NCBI GenBank assembly: GCA_947579605.1
Contig: OX388307.1
Location: 34,201,237 to 34,265,236, forward strand
Source of the DNA: Athripsodes cinereus
Taxonomy: Eukaryota; Arthropoda; Insecta; Trichoptera; Leptoceridae
Direction: 5' to 3'
Length of the DNA: 64,000 bases
Below, piece after piece: positions 1-10,781 of this stretch; positions within the stretch are counted from its first letter, which is position 1, and each line of letters begins with the position of its first letter. The position numbers and the translations under genes are program-made. Under the pieces are notes generated by a model that saw only the letters and a list, made by a program, of their open reading frames with translations, did no database searches and was not told where the DNA came from.

Positions 1-49
1 ACAATGCAACAGGCGACGTAGAAGTGCTAACAGCGCCATAATTCTCCAT
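1..49 (-). other. possible start of an ORF running off the left edge
   Basis: On the minus strand an ATG at 47-49 opens a frame (MENYGAVSTSTSPVAL...) that stays open to the window edge, 16 codons. The context 'aacaatATGG' is acceptable. Nothing else supports it, and so short an open frame can arise by chance. It could be an alternative first exon of the gene whose other first exon may lie at 10782-10865, but that is speculation. Confidence 0.2.
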
Positions 50-699
50 ATTGTTTTTATTTTTGAAATTAAAAAATGTGTGGCGTAAATAATTTTCTTC
101 ATAATTTTTTTTCAGCGAATTTGTAATATATTTTAATAGCCTATCGGCTATTCCGGGCGGAGAAGAATCCAACAAATCAGAGATTATTCAAATCGGTACA
201 GTCATTCTTGAGTTATAAATGGTGTAACTCACACGACTTCCTTTTATATGTATAGATTTCTTCTAGTATCCCACAAAAAAGATTATAGGCTGAACAGGAA
301 ACGAATAAATGTAAAATTAATGTCTTTCAACTTGTAGTAGCCAAACGCCTATTAGACGCATGTAGGCCGAAAAAAAGTTAAAATATGATAAAGTTACCTG
401 TTTACTATGTGATTGATGTCCTCAATAAATATATAATTAGCAGACGGAACAAGACAGAAACATTAAGACTACTAGCATAAATATTTTTGTCCGCTCGTTA
501 CATGATGTATGTTGGATGATTTATTCGGTGACGTTTAATGGAACATCTAGAAATCAGAAACTATGTTGGAAGAGCAATGTCTTCAAATTGCTCCTGAACA
601 ATTTTATTGATTGGTTTTTACGAATGTTGTTTTCTTCTTCTTTCTTATTCAGGCAAGGCACCCGAATTATGAAATTTTGTTTTATTATATTAAAAAAAA
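50..699. other. no recognisable feature
   Basis: AT-rich sequence with no ORF that looks like protein, no paired splice sites with coding between them, and no repeat matching others in the window. Confidence 0.5.
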
Positions 700-865
700 A
701 TGTATCGGGTTTTTTTGTCATAAACTCAAATACAACCTTATACACATTTCACAATAAGCTAAAGACTTGTGTCATCAAAGGGGAGTTTGCCGGCACCTAG
801 GATCGAACCGCGAACCTCATGTGCATGAAGCCGAGGCTCTACATCCAGGCTACCAACAAACTCTA
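700..865 (-). mobile_element. tRNA-derived SINE, copy 1
   Basis: Read on the minus strand, the element has a pol III A-box-like stretch (rc of 'ccaggctacc', about 846-855) and a B box (rc of 'ggatcgaacc', 800-809). A unique part then ends near 'GTATTTGAGTTTATGAC'. The same layout recurs at 24641, 41640, 47640 and 53450, always on the minus strand. Confidence 0.75.
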
Positions 866-1449
866 TTTTCCATTTACATAATTTTCTGAACAAAGCTGGA
901 TTTACAGCTGGTATAAAATGTTTTTAGGACAGAATAATGTCTGGCTTATTACCATTTGGTATATATATACTTAGGTAAGTAATATAGTTATGACTTGGTA
1001 ATAATGTCGTTAATGTTTTATCAGTTGAAACTAGTTCTTCACCCTATCAACAATCATAATGCGTGACAATATTACTATTGACAGAATTACATGTATGTAA
1101 AACATTAACAACAAAAAATATCGAGTAATTCAACGTTGATGAAATATTATATATCCAAACTAGCGTGGTTGTATTGTACTTAGCGGATAAGATTCCTATG
1201 TATCACTTGAACAATCAATTTTCTTTGCTGATGTTGTATTCACCCTGAACATTTTTCTTTTTAGCATTTCTCCCTACAAAAGATAATAAGATCAATATTT
1301 CTTCCAGTCCCATTAGATAGCATGCAATAAGTAAATGCACAGTAAACATATTAGTTCCCTCAAATATGAGCAGAGCTCGTGCTTTGAGGGGCAGTTTCAT
1401 TATTATATACATGTATAACAAACTAATATCGGAAATATTGCATATGTTT
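866..1449. other. no recognisable feature
   Basis: AT-rich spacer. The short ORFs here have no recognisable composition or motif. Confidence 0.45.
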
Positions 1450-1865
1450 AGAATATTGAAGGAAGCCCACCGTCCACCAGGATGCAGCAGAGGTCTGGGA
1501 ACTTCCATTAATCCGAAATTCTACACTTAACAAATTGTTGTCCACACCGAAGGTTCCAAAGTGGACAGCCTGAAGGGCTGGCCGGCCAAAATATCCCCGT
1601 GTTTGAAATCTTTTGACTAGACTCCTTTGATGTCCCTCTAGCCGAGAGAAGCAAACATATGTAATATTATAAATAAAAATAAATAAATGTGGGTATTTTG
1701 TCAACCTAGGTAACAATAAAAAAGTATAATATTTAATATTTACAGATATTTTTGTGTAAACGCTTAGTTGAGGTGTCCAGAAACTTCTTCTAGGTATTCA
1801 GGCCGATGAATCCAAGAGTCATCGTTACCGGAGTCGTTTCAGAGACGCTATTCCCTCCCCCAAAG
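1450..1865. repeat. dispersed repeat R1, rearranged copy
   Basis: The part at 1453-1655 (antisense) and the part at 1762-1865 (sense, 'gaggtgtccagaaacttctt...') both match the copy at 3870-4930. Here the two parts are in opposite orientation, so this copy is internally inverted. A protein-coding origin is possible (stretches such as FGRPALQA), but I do not recognise the family. Confidence 0.55.
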
Positions 1866-1898
1866 GACATCCCACCCAGATCCAATAAAAATCTTTGC

Positions 1899-2259
1899 AA
1901 CATATAAAAAAGACCAATCAGAAACCTCGATTGGAGAACCATGTCTACACAATGTAACATTGTGTAGAATCTAATCGGAAGAAGTGAGAAAGGTGTCCCA
2001 ACGCTTACGAATTGGCTCAAGGCTGGCTTAAGTGATCACTTTCGGTGTCCATGGACAACGTTCACCAATTCCACCATTCTCACTGTCACGATGTAAGGTC
2101 CACCAATCGAGAGACGCTTTATGCAAACCTTAGAAGCAACCATCTTTTTGGGATCTCATTTTTCAGATCTCAAATAGATCGCTATCTCTTTTTGTCATCT
2201 GCACCCAAATCCGGTTAAACAATAAAAAAAAATTGTAAATATTCTAAACATATAAAAAA
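1899..2259 (+). mobile_element. fold-back retroposon family G, copy 1
   Basis: The element (1912-2246) starts 'gaccaatcagaaacctcg' and ends in the family 3' tail 'aaatccggttaaacaataaa...attcta'. It is flanked by a perfect 13-bp duplication, AACATATAAAAAA, at 1899-1911 and 2247-2259. The 5' part contains the hairpin ctacacaatg/cattgtgtag. Unlike copies at 21769 and 45696, the 3' arm is largely replaced. A long target duplication indicates target-primed retroposition rather than cut-and-paste. Confidence 0.75.
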
Positions 2260-2860
2260 TAATTAACTAATACCGCAATAAATATATTATTCTTTACGTA
2301 ACCAAGGTTTTAAAAGAGATCTTGTTATTTAGAAGCGCAATAATTATAGACTAAGTAATAAAACATAAAAACAGAAAATTATTTAAAAAGAACTCCATAA
2401 CGAAAATCTATAATTACCCATATAATTAATTTACATTTTTATAGTTGAGTAAATCTTCCCTTTCGTTTGACCAATCCTTCTAACTTTCTCCTCCACAAAA
2501 CAGAAACATTTTAATTCATGACGTGCTTTGTATAAGGTATAAAGCAAGGTAGTTTAGTATAACTTTTCAGCACGCTAATCATTGAAAGCTCTGCCCTCGT
2601 TCACCTCAACCTCCATGTCCGATATATTGATGTAACTTTCACTACTATTTTTCAGAAAAAAAAAACGTTTTAAAGAAAGATATAACATTATTTTACTAGG
2701 TCAATAATGATAAAGCTATTCTGTGGAATCTTGAAATAAAATCTGTTGAATTTATTTTCAATTTATTATATACCGCAGATAGATATCTACAATAAAGAAT
2801 AATCCGTAATGTCATCGAAAAAAAATTATTAGATAAAATAAATAAATCAAAATATAAAAA
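2260..2860. other. no recognisable feature
   Basis: AT-rich spacer between a retroposon and the ribozyme-bearing hairpin. No coding potential seen. Confidence 0.45.
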
Positions 2861-2861
2861 C

Positions 2862-3027
2862 ACTGTTTACTTTCACTATGAATATTACTAGACTCGGAGA
2901 CCTTTCAGGTTTACATCCATCATTGGTGAGTTTTTACTAGAAAAGTTTTTAATAGAAACTCACTGATGATGGACGTCTACCCGAAAACTCTCCGAGTCTA
3001 GTAATATTCATAGTGAAAGTGAACGGT
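2862..3027. repeat. head-to-head pair of hammerhead-like units (locus D)
   Basis: Two copies of a roughly 75-nt unit lie head to head, making a long hairpin. The plus-strand copy has core CTGATGA (2963-2969), GAAA (2983-2986) and a 4-bp stem I (58-61 with 94-97 of the 29xx block). The minus-strand copy has GAAA (rc of 2903-2906) and a good short stem III with UC (rc of 2897-2902), but its CTGANGA has drifted to CCAATGA. Both run into the same tail, 'TAGTAATATTCATAGTGAAA', then GTRAACRGTGT. Each copy preserves the part the other has lost, which suggests an intact ancestor. Confidence 0.65.
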
Positions 3028-3868
3028 GTCATTATTTAATTTATTTTAATTTTAAATTCGTTGAAATAAACTTTCACAAAGTTGTTCCAAACAAAAAAGA
3101 ATCATTTGATTTTTCTTCTTTTTCTGTAAATTTTCGAACCAACTTAAGGCAGCTATATCAAAAAAACATTGTAAATAAAAGATATATATGAAAACAACGA
3201 CAATTATTCCACTCATTTGAAGTACCGTATTTATCATGGGACGGAAAGGATTACCTTTGTGTCCATTATATGCAGTTAGATAAACAAACAGATAGACTAT
3301 TTGTTAAATTGATGAGAGCGTCTTAAAACTTAAAAGCCATTTTAATACGATTGTATTTTGTTTATGGCTTACTTCATTATCAAAAAAGCTTTAGAAGTAA
3401 GGGGTGTATTCTGAAAATAATCAAAGCTCATTCACCCCCATCTATAAAACATTGAATTTGACGTAGCTTTCATTCAAACGCGTATATATTTTTAATTTAC
3501 GGTTATTGTAAAAGTAAACACTTATGATCGACTATAAGGTACTCGATAAAATCATTTAATAGTTAATGGTCTGAAAAATTAAGCTATTACAATTTAAGCT
3601 TATATTCCACTTACTATGCGATAGATGTAACTAAAAAAAATAATAAAAAATATCCCATTAACTAACAACTAATGGCTACCATGACGTAGGTATAAGTCAT
3701 TTTATTACATAAGTTCAGCGATGAGATTTATCACTCATTGTGAATGGCTTATTTACTATGACACAAAGAAGACAACGTATACTTTCATTAGGTACGCTCA
3801 ATCACTACAGCCTACCTATATAATGATAAAACCTATATAACGTACTTTGTAAATCTTGTAAAATACAC
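3028..3868. other. no recognisable feature
   Basis: AT-rich spacer. The small minus-strand ORF at 3052-3237 is hydrophobic low-complexity translation and is not supported as a gene. Confidence 0.45.
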
Positions 3869-3869
3869 A

Positions 3870-4930
3870 TTGAAGGAGACCCACCGACCACCCGGATAGC
3901 GCAGAAGTCTGGGGACTTCCATTTATCCGAATCTTGTAAAATACGTATAACATTTACAAATTAACATACTAGTATATTTTGGAACATAAGCTACGTTGAG
4001 GTGTTCAGAAACATCTTCTAGGTATTCAGGCCGCTGAACCTGAGGGTCACTCTCTCGGCTAGAGGGACATCAAAGGAATTAAGGGCCCCGTTTAGCAAAA
4101 ACGGTAAAATATTCTATTTTCAACAAATTTGATAGAAAAACTGCCAAAACTTGTTGACCCTTGCGAACATATTGATTTGATAAAATAAAAAATCAAATAT
4201 TTATTACCAATATTAGTTTTTTTACTAAAAATTAAATAAATCGCAGACTGGCGAGATTAATTTAGGTACTCTTTGTTATATCAAAATACAAATTATTTGT
4301 AATATATATATATATATATATATTTTATTCATCCAATCAAGCATATAAATACTATAGATTTTAGCAAACTTTTTTTAGTATATAAAAAATTGAGTTCATG
4401 TGGTGATTTTTGATATCAAAAATGAGAAATTTTATCAAAAAAATATTTTTTAAGTCGGTCAATATCTATGAAAAAAACAAAAAAAAACTAGATTTTTTTT
4501 TGTTTTATAATTGTAATAACTGTCTAAATATTCTCAATATTAAAATAAATATATGAAAATTTGTAGGGTTCTCGTGCATTTATGTACCAAACACACCCCC
4601 GAATTCGATTTTTAGAAATATGCTTTTTTATAAACGAATACTATGAAGCTAAAATCGAGTTTTTTTTAAGTTAAAGTTTGATATTGGTAATTTACATTTG
4701 TTTTCATATTTTATCAAATCAAAATGTTCGTAGGGTCAACAAGTTTTGAGAGTTAGTGTACCAAACTTGTTAAAAATTGAATGTTTTATCGTTTTTGCTA
4801 AAGGGGCCCTTTAAGTCAAAAGATTCCACACACGGGGGTATTTTGACCGGCAAGCCCTTCAGGCTGCCCATTGCGGCACCTTTGGTGTGGACAAGATTTG
4901 TTAAGTAGGTACCTATAGTCCCCAGACTTT
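3870..4930 (+). repeat. dispersed repeat R1, copy split by a MITE
   Basis: Segments 3870-3935, 3985-4081 and 4811-4930 match the repeat at 1450-1865. The last two are contiguous in that copy and are separated here by a 729-bp MITE. Removing the MITE plus one 3-bp duplication gives 'aaggaattaagtc', the same length as 'aaggagtctagtc' in the other copy. Confidence 0.6.
4082..4810. mobile_element. MITE with long TIRs and TTA duplication (Harbinger-like)
   Basis: The termini are AGGGCCCCGTTTAGCAAAAA and the inverted form at the right end. The inverted similarity continues imperfectly for about 130 bp, including 'CTTGTTGACCCT' and 'TTGATTTGATAAAAT'. The flanks are TTA at 4079-4081 and 4811-4813. 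A (TA)n microsatellite sits inside at about 4305-4323. There is no transposase ORF. A 3-bp TTA/TAA duplication is typical of PIF/Harbinger elements, although TTAA would also fit. Confidence 0.75.
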
Positions 4931-5118
4931 AGCGGTTTATTTAAATATAAATCTTATGAGCCGCGAGTTTTTTAGATCTTTTTGCGTGAAAATTATAAGT
5001 GACTGACAGATATATAGTGGAATAAAGTAACTTAATTGGCAGAACACTATTTTATATGCAGTGAGATTATGATAAAGTTTAATTTATCGACCGACGGTTC
5101 TTGGTGGAAGTTCATTTT

Positions 5119-5276
5119 AATATTTTTTTTAAAATGAAACACAATATATAGTTATTCCACTATTGACTTTATTTATTTTTGCGAGCCGGCTTTCAAGAGC
5201 TTCCGCTCTCATCGTCAGGCAAAAGTAAGTCAATAGTGGAATAACTATATATTGTGTTTCATTTTAAAAAATATTA
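5119..5276. repeat. 50-bp inverted repeat around a hammerhead ribozyme (locus A)
   Basis: The left arm (about 5120-5171) and right arm (about 5224-5275) are near-perfect inverted repeats of the tail 'AAGTCAATAGTGGAATAAC...'. The loop between them holds one complete hammerhead on the minus strand. The plus-side arm appears to be the tail of a second unit whose ribozyme has been lost, as in the paired loci D, E and F. Confidence 0.8.
5177..5224 (-). ncRNA. type I hammerhead ribozyme motif, complete core (locus A)
   Basis: Read on the minus strand. Stem I is TTTTGC (5224-5219) pairing with GCAAAA (5182-5177), 6 bp perfect. The core is CUGACGA (5218-5212). Stem II is GAGAGC, loop GGAA, GCUCUU, preceded by one extra U. 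Then GAAA (5194-5191), and stem III A-GCC/GGC-U with no loop. The cleavage site UC (5184-5183) is followed by stem I. All invariant residues C3, U4, G5, A6, G8, A9, G12, A13, A14 and the A15.1-U16.1 pair are present, with H17 = C. The very short stem III is known from hammerheads of Penelope-like elements and retrozymes, which often act as dimers. Self-cleavage is predicted, not shown. Confidence 0.8.
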
Positions 5277-5572
5277 GTGAGATTATGTATTGGAATGAAG
5301 AGTGTGTTTTTTAGCTTGCATTTCCAAGAGGGACATAAAAAGTCAATAGAAGAAGAAAGTTCATAGACGTACCCAGGAGAGGGCAAAATGGGGGGAAGAA
5401 ATCAAACTAAATATAAGGCGGTTCGAAATTATTGAACATAAACGAGGAGATTGTGTAACATTTCAAATTCCTATAAAATTTAGAGACGAAGGAAGGGTAG
5501 AAATTTTCCGTGTAAACCAAATAAAATAATTACCACTGTTATATATTTTTATTTTAAATAAATCAAATAATT
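5277..5572. other. no recognisable feature
   Basis: AT-rich spacer between two ribozyme-bearing hairpins. Confidence 0.4.
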
Positions 5573-5573
5573 T

Positions 5574-5694
5574 AAAACACTGTATAATCCACTTTTATTT
5601 TAATTAGTTTTATTTTTTGTTCAGTTCTGAAAATGAAACAATGAGTTTTGAAAAGTTTAATTCATCAAAATAAAAGTGGAAAATGCAGTGTTTT
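5574..5694 (+). repeat. decayed head-to-head hammerhead unit (locus F)
   Basis: Arms 5574-5601 and 5667-5694 are inverted copies of 'AAAATAAAAGTGG...CAGTGTTTT', which resembles the tail motif of loci A, B, D and E. Before the right arm, the plus strand reads CTGAAAA (5627-5633), U, a 5-bp stem GAAAC/GTTTT around loop AATGA (5635-5649), then GAAA (5650-5653), and A-A-G/U-U-U with UA. The G8 position is A and stem I is poor, so this one is probably dead. Confidence 0.5.
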
Positions 5695-5699
5695 AGATT

Positions 5700-6790
5700 T
5701 TTTTAATTTATATAAAATATGTATATACATTTTACAGTTAAAATGGAATTCCACAACATTAATCATACAAAATTTCAAATGTTCCAAATTATCGATTCGT
5801 GAAAACTGATAAGTTTAAAAACGGTTCTCACAGTTCGTCCCTCTTCTGACTAACAGTCGTCTGCCTAAATGTAAATTGTTCAGGAGAGCGTTTTTTGTGT
5901 TTTGCCGTGCATATTTTCCTCTCTCCTATAGTTATATAATACAGTGCAAATATATTACATTATTTTATTTTTACATATTCTTATATATCTCAGTATCATT
6001 TTTGTGACGAAATTTCGAGGAATTAGTAAATATAACACATTTTATTTAGAGTAATTCGTAAATACGACAAAAAATCAGAAAGCTATTCCAGGATAATGGT
6101 AACAGTTACAGGTGTGATCTTCAGTGAGAACATGCAGGGCACATATAAGTACACTTTGGTGATCATAACTCGTTTTCGCCAAAAATGTCAGATACGACAG
6201 TTAATCAGAAGAGGGACGAGTTGAGTAACAATTTTTTTCTTAGCTACAACCTCTCCCCTCCCCCTTTTCATTTATTTATTTCAAACAATTTACAGCATTA
6301 TTCTTTTCAATACGTAGTAGTCTTCAACAAGTAGAAAAATATATACATACGTATGGAAATGTTGGGGAACAACTGAAAATTTTCATAATTATATAAACCA
6401 TGAATAAATCGCAATCTTATTGGTGCAAATAAACTGCATTAATTACTGTGTACATAGGTGTGCCAACACACAAGGTCAGGCAAATATTTTGCATGAAGCA
6501 ACTATGAATATCTTTATATATTGGTAGATAGGTACCTACCTACATATTTTATCATAAACCGCAAAACGACATTGGCACGTAGGTATACCTTCATGTTCCT
6601 AATAGCTTCAAGTTTATTATTGTATTTTTTACAATATCTGCAAGGGTTTGCGTGTTGCTGAATCGTTTTATCGGTGTCTTAATAATTTTTCACAATATTG
6701 TCTAACTGTATTTATTATGTAGTTGAAGGGAGAAAATTACTCTAGTACCTTACACCATATTGTGCCTTATACAATCATATCAACATTGAA
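5700..6790. other. no recognisable feature
   Basis: AT-rich spacer with no ORF or repeat I can relate to others. Confidence 0.45.
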
Positions 6791-6792
6791 CT

Positions 6793-6945
6793 ACTTTCCT
6801 CACTCTTTTCCGCAAGTTTACGTGTGTCCTTTGTAAAAGGCAGTTGTTCACGAAAATAAAAGAATGTCTTAATTTAAGATTCCTGAATTAATTCCTCAAT
6901 GTTTTAATTTTTTTGTTGGCACGGAGAGGAAAGCTTCCATGTAAA
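6793..6945 (+). repeat. TAG-tailed repeat, 5' fragment
   Basis: Contains the family blocks 'cctttgtaaaaggcag', 'aatgtcttaatttaagatt' and 'ggcacggagaggaaagctt'. It lacks the 3' (TAG)n end. Confidence 0.55.
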
Positions 6946-7087
6946 TTTTATTTTATTTTATTTCATGCAAATAAACAGTTAAACATTAAACATTACAAAA
7001 TATGAGTTTATATTATTAATAAACCAAAACAGTTTGCAGTAATATTACAAATTTTCGTTGACACCTTTTTTAAAAGTGTAAATATTT

Positions 7088-7560
7088 TTTTTGAGACCTT
7101 GGTTTCACAAATCGAAATTTAACAGATCTGAAATTACTGCCATATGTCGAATGCGATTTGGACACTGTAGACTGGACGCTCATCTTTTTAAAATTCAACT
7201 TGTTGAAAGTCCATACTGCGAGTGCGGCCTGGACGAGGAGACGCTTGACCATGTTTTCCTGGGGTGCCCTATCAGGGATGCGTATGATATTTTTGTTGAT
7301 GCTCTTCAAAACGATTGCCAATTCCCCCTGAATATTGAAACATTATTGAGTATGACATCCGATACAGTCCATTTGTCCCTTCTCAAATCAATAAAAGCTA
7401 ATTTTATTATTCTATAATCCTCTAACTATCTTCTCTTTGACAATTTAACAACACTTTGAGACGTTATTGGCGGCACAAATCATCCTTGTAGGATGTTATG
7501 CCACAAGTGGAAAAAAAAAATTTAAGTGTAAATAGTGTAATTACTTAATTAAAGTGTGTG
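7088..7560 (+). mobile_element. non-LTR retrotransposon, 3' fragment of ORF2
   Basis: An open frame from about 7091 to 7417 encodes a C-terminal pol fragment. It contains CRMRFGHCRLDAHLF and a Cys/His cluster (YCECGLDEETLDHVFLGCP) typical of the region after reverse transcriptase and RNase H in Jockey/I-type elements. A 3' UTR follows, ending near an A-rich run at 7510-7520. It is truncated at the 5' end, as usual for dead LINE copies. Confidence 0.75.
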
Positions 7561-7779
7561 TATATATGAATCAAAATTATCAGCAAGAAATTAATGCTAA
7601 TAGAAAAAAAAATTAAAACAATAATAAATCGCCTATGAAGGAGGAAAAGGAAGGGGAAGGAAAACCGTTACAGCGGAGTCAGTTTCTTATCAAAGTGTCA
7701 AATATTTGAGACTTGAATTTTGCCTTTGTTTATTGGTGGATATCCACCGCACCAAAAATGAGTCGTAGATACAGCAAGC

Positions 7780-7882
7780 TCGTTGTATGTACGAATTTTA
7801 TTGCATGCGGCTGGTCTGCTGGCTACTCCACTTGTGGGATATGCTGTGATGGGATAGAAGAAGTAGTAGTACGTACTTTTCT
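7780..7882 (+). repeat. TAG-tailed repeat, 3' fragment
   Basis: Carries 'tgcatgcggctggtctgctg', 'ccacttgtgggatatgc' and an 'agtagtagta' end. Confidence 0.65.
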
Positions 7883-7929
7883 GATTGAGTAGGTAAATAA
7901 TAAATATTCTCTCTAGACGGTTAGCGGCA

Positions 7930-8280
7930 TTTGAAATGTGGTGCTAAAGACGAATACTGAAGATTCATTGGTCGGAACACGTCGAAAACGAAGAAGTGTT
8001 AACCAGGGTTGGCGAAAAAAGACAACTCCTCAAAAGAATCTGCCAACAACGAGCTAACTGGATTGGCCACAACATCAGGCACCCAGGACTGCTCATCGCA
8101 ATCGCAGAGGGTAGGACCGAAGGCACAAATGGCAGAGGCCGACCGAGAGACGCCTATATGGACCAACTGAAGAAAGACATGAGCTGTGGCTCATACATGG
8201 AGTTGAAGAGACTGGCTGAGAATAGAGAGGAGTGGAGAAGAAAGTCCAAACTCGTTGCAGACCAATCCAATGGATTGTAA
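7930..8280 (+). mobile_element. non-LTR retrotransposon (RTE-like), C-terminal fragment
   Basis: The translation from about 7985 to the stop at 8280 has the usual C-terminal signature after the reverse transcriptase: a WIGHNIRHPG block, then GRGRPRDAYMDQLKKD, then ELKRLAENREEWRR. It is short and lacks the RT, so it is a 5'-truncated copy. Confidence 0.75.
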
Positions 8281-8636
8281 CTCATTATATATATAGTACC
8301 TACTTCTTATGGAGATAATTTTTTTTTTAATGTTGGTAATCTATGAGAACTTCACTGATTTACTACTCATTTAAGTTATGTAATTTTTTAATTATAAGTA
8401 AGTGTTTATGTCTTGGAATATGAATAAAAGAATTTAAAATTATGTTCCTGCATGACTTACAACCTATGGTAATACTAGTTCTACAAACTATTTAGTTTTA
8501 CATATGTGAACATGCACGCTTGTGTATACTATCGAGGGAAAGAAGTCCGATGCATTTCAAAATCAATATCCTGTATAACAAAGTAATTTTTTTTCATTCC
8601 TTTGATTAATTTTCACTTTCACCGCTAAAGTTTCAC

Positions 8637-9109
8637 TAAAGTAGCATTCAAATTGCTTCACTTTGGATGGTCATCCAGAGTGTCAGGGTCAAACCTGTTC
8701 ATCGAAAGTGAACACGTCTGTTCACATTTGTTCATCCTATGCTTTCACTGCCGTGTCAACACTCACGGTCATGTTGTATGTAGTTTGACGTATTAACGTA
8801 AAAAAATAATTAAATAAAAATAATTAAAAATATCATTTATCAAAAATTAAAACGAGTGAATATAATTCTCGACAGCATGATAATTTTGTACATGATTCTG
8901 ACTTTCAATACAAATTTATAGATAAAACTTGTTTATGGTCGTTTCAGTGAAAGGTCCTTTCATCGAAATTATGTCGGGTAGTACCTAATCGATTTCATCC
9001 GTCATCGCTAGTGATCACTATTGATGAAACGCCCGTTCACACCTTTTCATCTTGGAGGATCATCCGGAGTGATCACTGAAGAAAGTGAACAAATGTGAAC
9101 GACCCTTAA
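8637..9109 (-). mobile_element. MITE family H (TAA duplication), copy 1
   Basis: The element (8640-9106) starts AGTAGCATTC and ends CGACCCT. It is flanked by TAA at 8637-8639 and 9107-9109. It matches the element at 25959-26431 in inverse orientation over its whole length. The two ends are related (TTCACA..TTcaCTTTC blocks). There is no ORF. Confidence 0.75.
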
Positions 9110-9413
9110 AGTAAATTTACGTGTAAACATTTCTTGATTGTGACATAGCATAAACATATATACCTAAGTTGTTCAACTTGAGTAAAAATGTAAACTTATC
9201 TTCGTTCAATGAATGGTATACATTCGCTCTACAGAAAAAGTTTTTATTTTATACTCGTTTTGAATTAAGGCAAAAATTTAAGTTTTCTCGAAAAATAATT
9301 TCACATTATGTGTAATTAACAAATTAGTTAATATTAAGAAAAATACAATTTTGTCACTAAGAAAAACGATAAATAAATGCAAATTTTCATATGGTGCATT
9401 CATTTATAATGTG

Positions 9414-9928
9414 CTTCGGCCGTAGTCAAAACACATTTTTTGGGCTATGTAGTCATTCGAACATACGTAGATGACTTTGCGAGAAATTATCAATTTATTA
9501 GCTAAAATACACCAATCATTGCCTATTTAGCGGAAATCGATACATTCTCGCAAAGTCGTGTATAGTCGAACGACTACAGCAGGGTTACTCTTGACAAAAC
9601 TAAACACGATCTTAATCTAGTCTTGATCTTGATCATACGACGCACAAGCGGCCGTAGTCAAAACACATTTTGGCGTTCTGCAAGGCTACTCTTGACACAA
9701 TCTAAATACGATCTTAATCTAGTCTTGATCTTGATCATACGATGCACGAAGGGACTGTGGTCAAAAACACCGCGCTACCGCTAACGCGCGATCGGTTTGC
9801 GTGTATTTTTTGCCAGTAGTCACTTCGTGCGTCGTATGATTAAGATCAAGACTAGATTAAGATCGTATTAAGATTGTGTCAAGAGTAGCCTTGCAGAACG
9901 CCAAAATGTGTTTTGACTACGGCCGCTT
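9414..9928. mobile_element. composite fold-back element with CGGCCGTAG ends
   Basis: The outer ends are CGGCCGTAGTCAAAACACA (9417) and its inverse (ending 9925), with CTT on each side. A second copy of the same end occurs at 9649, and 9649-9925 is a nearly perfect hairpin whose arms carry 'cttaatctagtcttgatctt'. The left part also contains a smaller palindrome (about 9450-9578, 'gactttgcgaga' and inverse). It looks like one fold-back element joined to or inserted into another. Confidence 0.65.
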
Positions 9929-9929
9929 G

Positions 9930-10470
9930 TCTGGAAAATGATTACTATAGAATTGAGGGTATACGTGTATAAACAAACATTATATACAAATTAAAAAGAT
10001 TCAAATATTTATTTAATAAATTAGTTGTATGCATGGGATTCGAATTCTAAGGGTGTATAACTCTTTAAATCTTGTACTGTACACAACATGCTGTACATTC
10101 ACGTGACATATATAAGGTGTAAGGTAATATTAATGTAGTACCTACCTAGAATGTAGTGTAGTGTGTTCACAAATAATTTCACACGTAATATTTCAGTTGG
10201 GGTCAGAAACATGAACTTTGATTGACGCAATTATACGTACAAAAAATAATTTACACAAGTTAATATTAATGGGGGTATTTGCAGAACCTATGTCAACTAC
10301 TCAACAGAATTCTATATATTCGATTATTACGATGTAATGATTTGAATAATCCAATACAGACATATTATACTATAACCTCACGTCATATACCAAGCAGGGT
10401 AGGCAGAGAAAACGGAAACCCATAATAATCTATCCTTACATATAATTATCTTTCACATCCTCTACATAAG
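9930..10470. other. no recognisable feature
   Basis: AT-rich spacer with 'tagtacctacctag'-type strings. No gene or repeat identified. Confidence 0.4.
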
Positions 10471-10472
10471 CA

Positions 10473-10555
10473 GCGTTCACACAGCCGGATGAAAACGTCA
10501 ATCATTAATCTTTTGGAGATTGATGATTGATATTTTTATCCAGCTGTGTGGACGT
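10473..10555. repeat. 80-bp hairpin (mini fold-back element)
   Basis: 'CGTTCACACAGCCGGATGAA' at the left and its imperfect inverse at the right (…'ccagctgtgtggacg') pair over about 35 bp with a tiny loop at 'cttttgg'. This is the size and shape of a minimal MITE. Confidence 0.55.
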
Positions 10556-10781
10556 TGAATATTGAAACTGTTTTTTTAGGTTGTCAGTTAGATTCTTAGC
10601 TATTGAAGAACGCAGTTTATTTTTACACATATTAATTAATTATTAATTTGATACCTATTAGATAAAATTCTAGCTAAGACCGCGTTGAAGGGTCGAGCAA
10701 CCCGTCTGATCAAAAGCTCAACTTCTAATTATTATTATTGTACCTACTCGTACTACATAAAGATAATGAATCCATTCTTAC

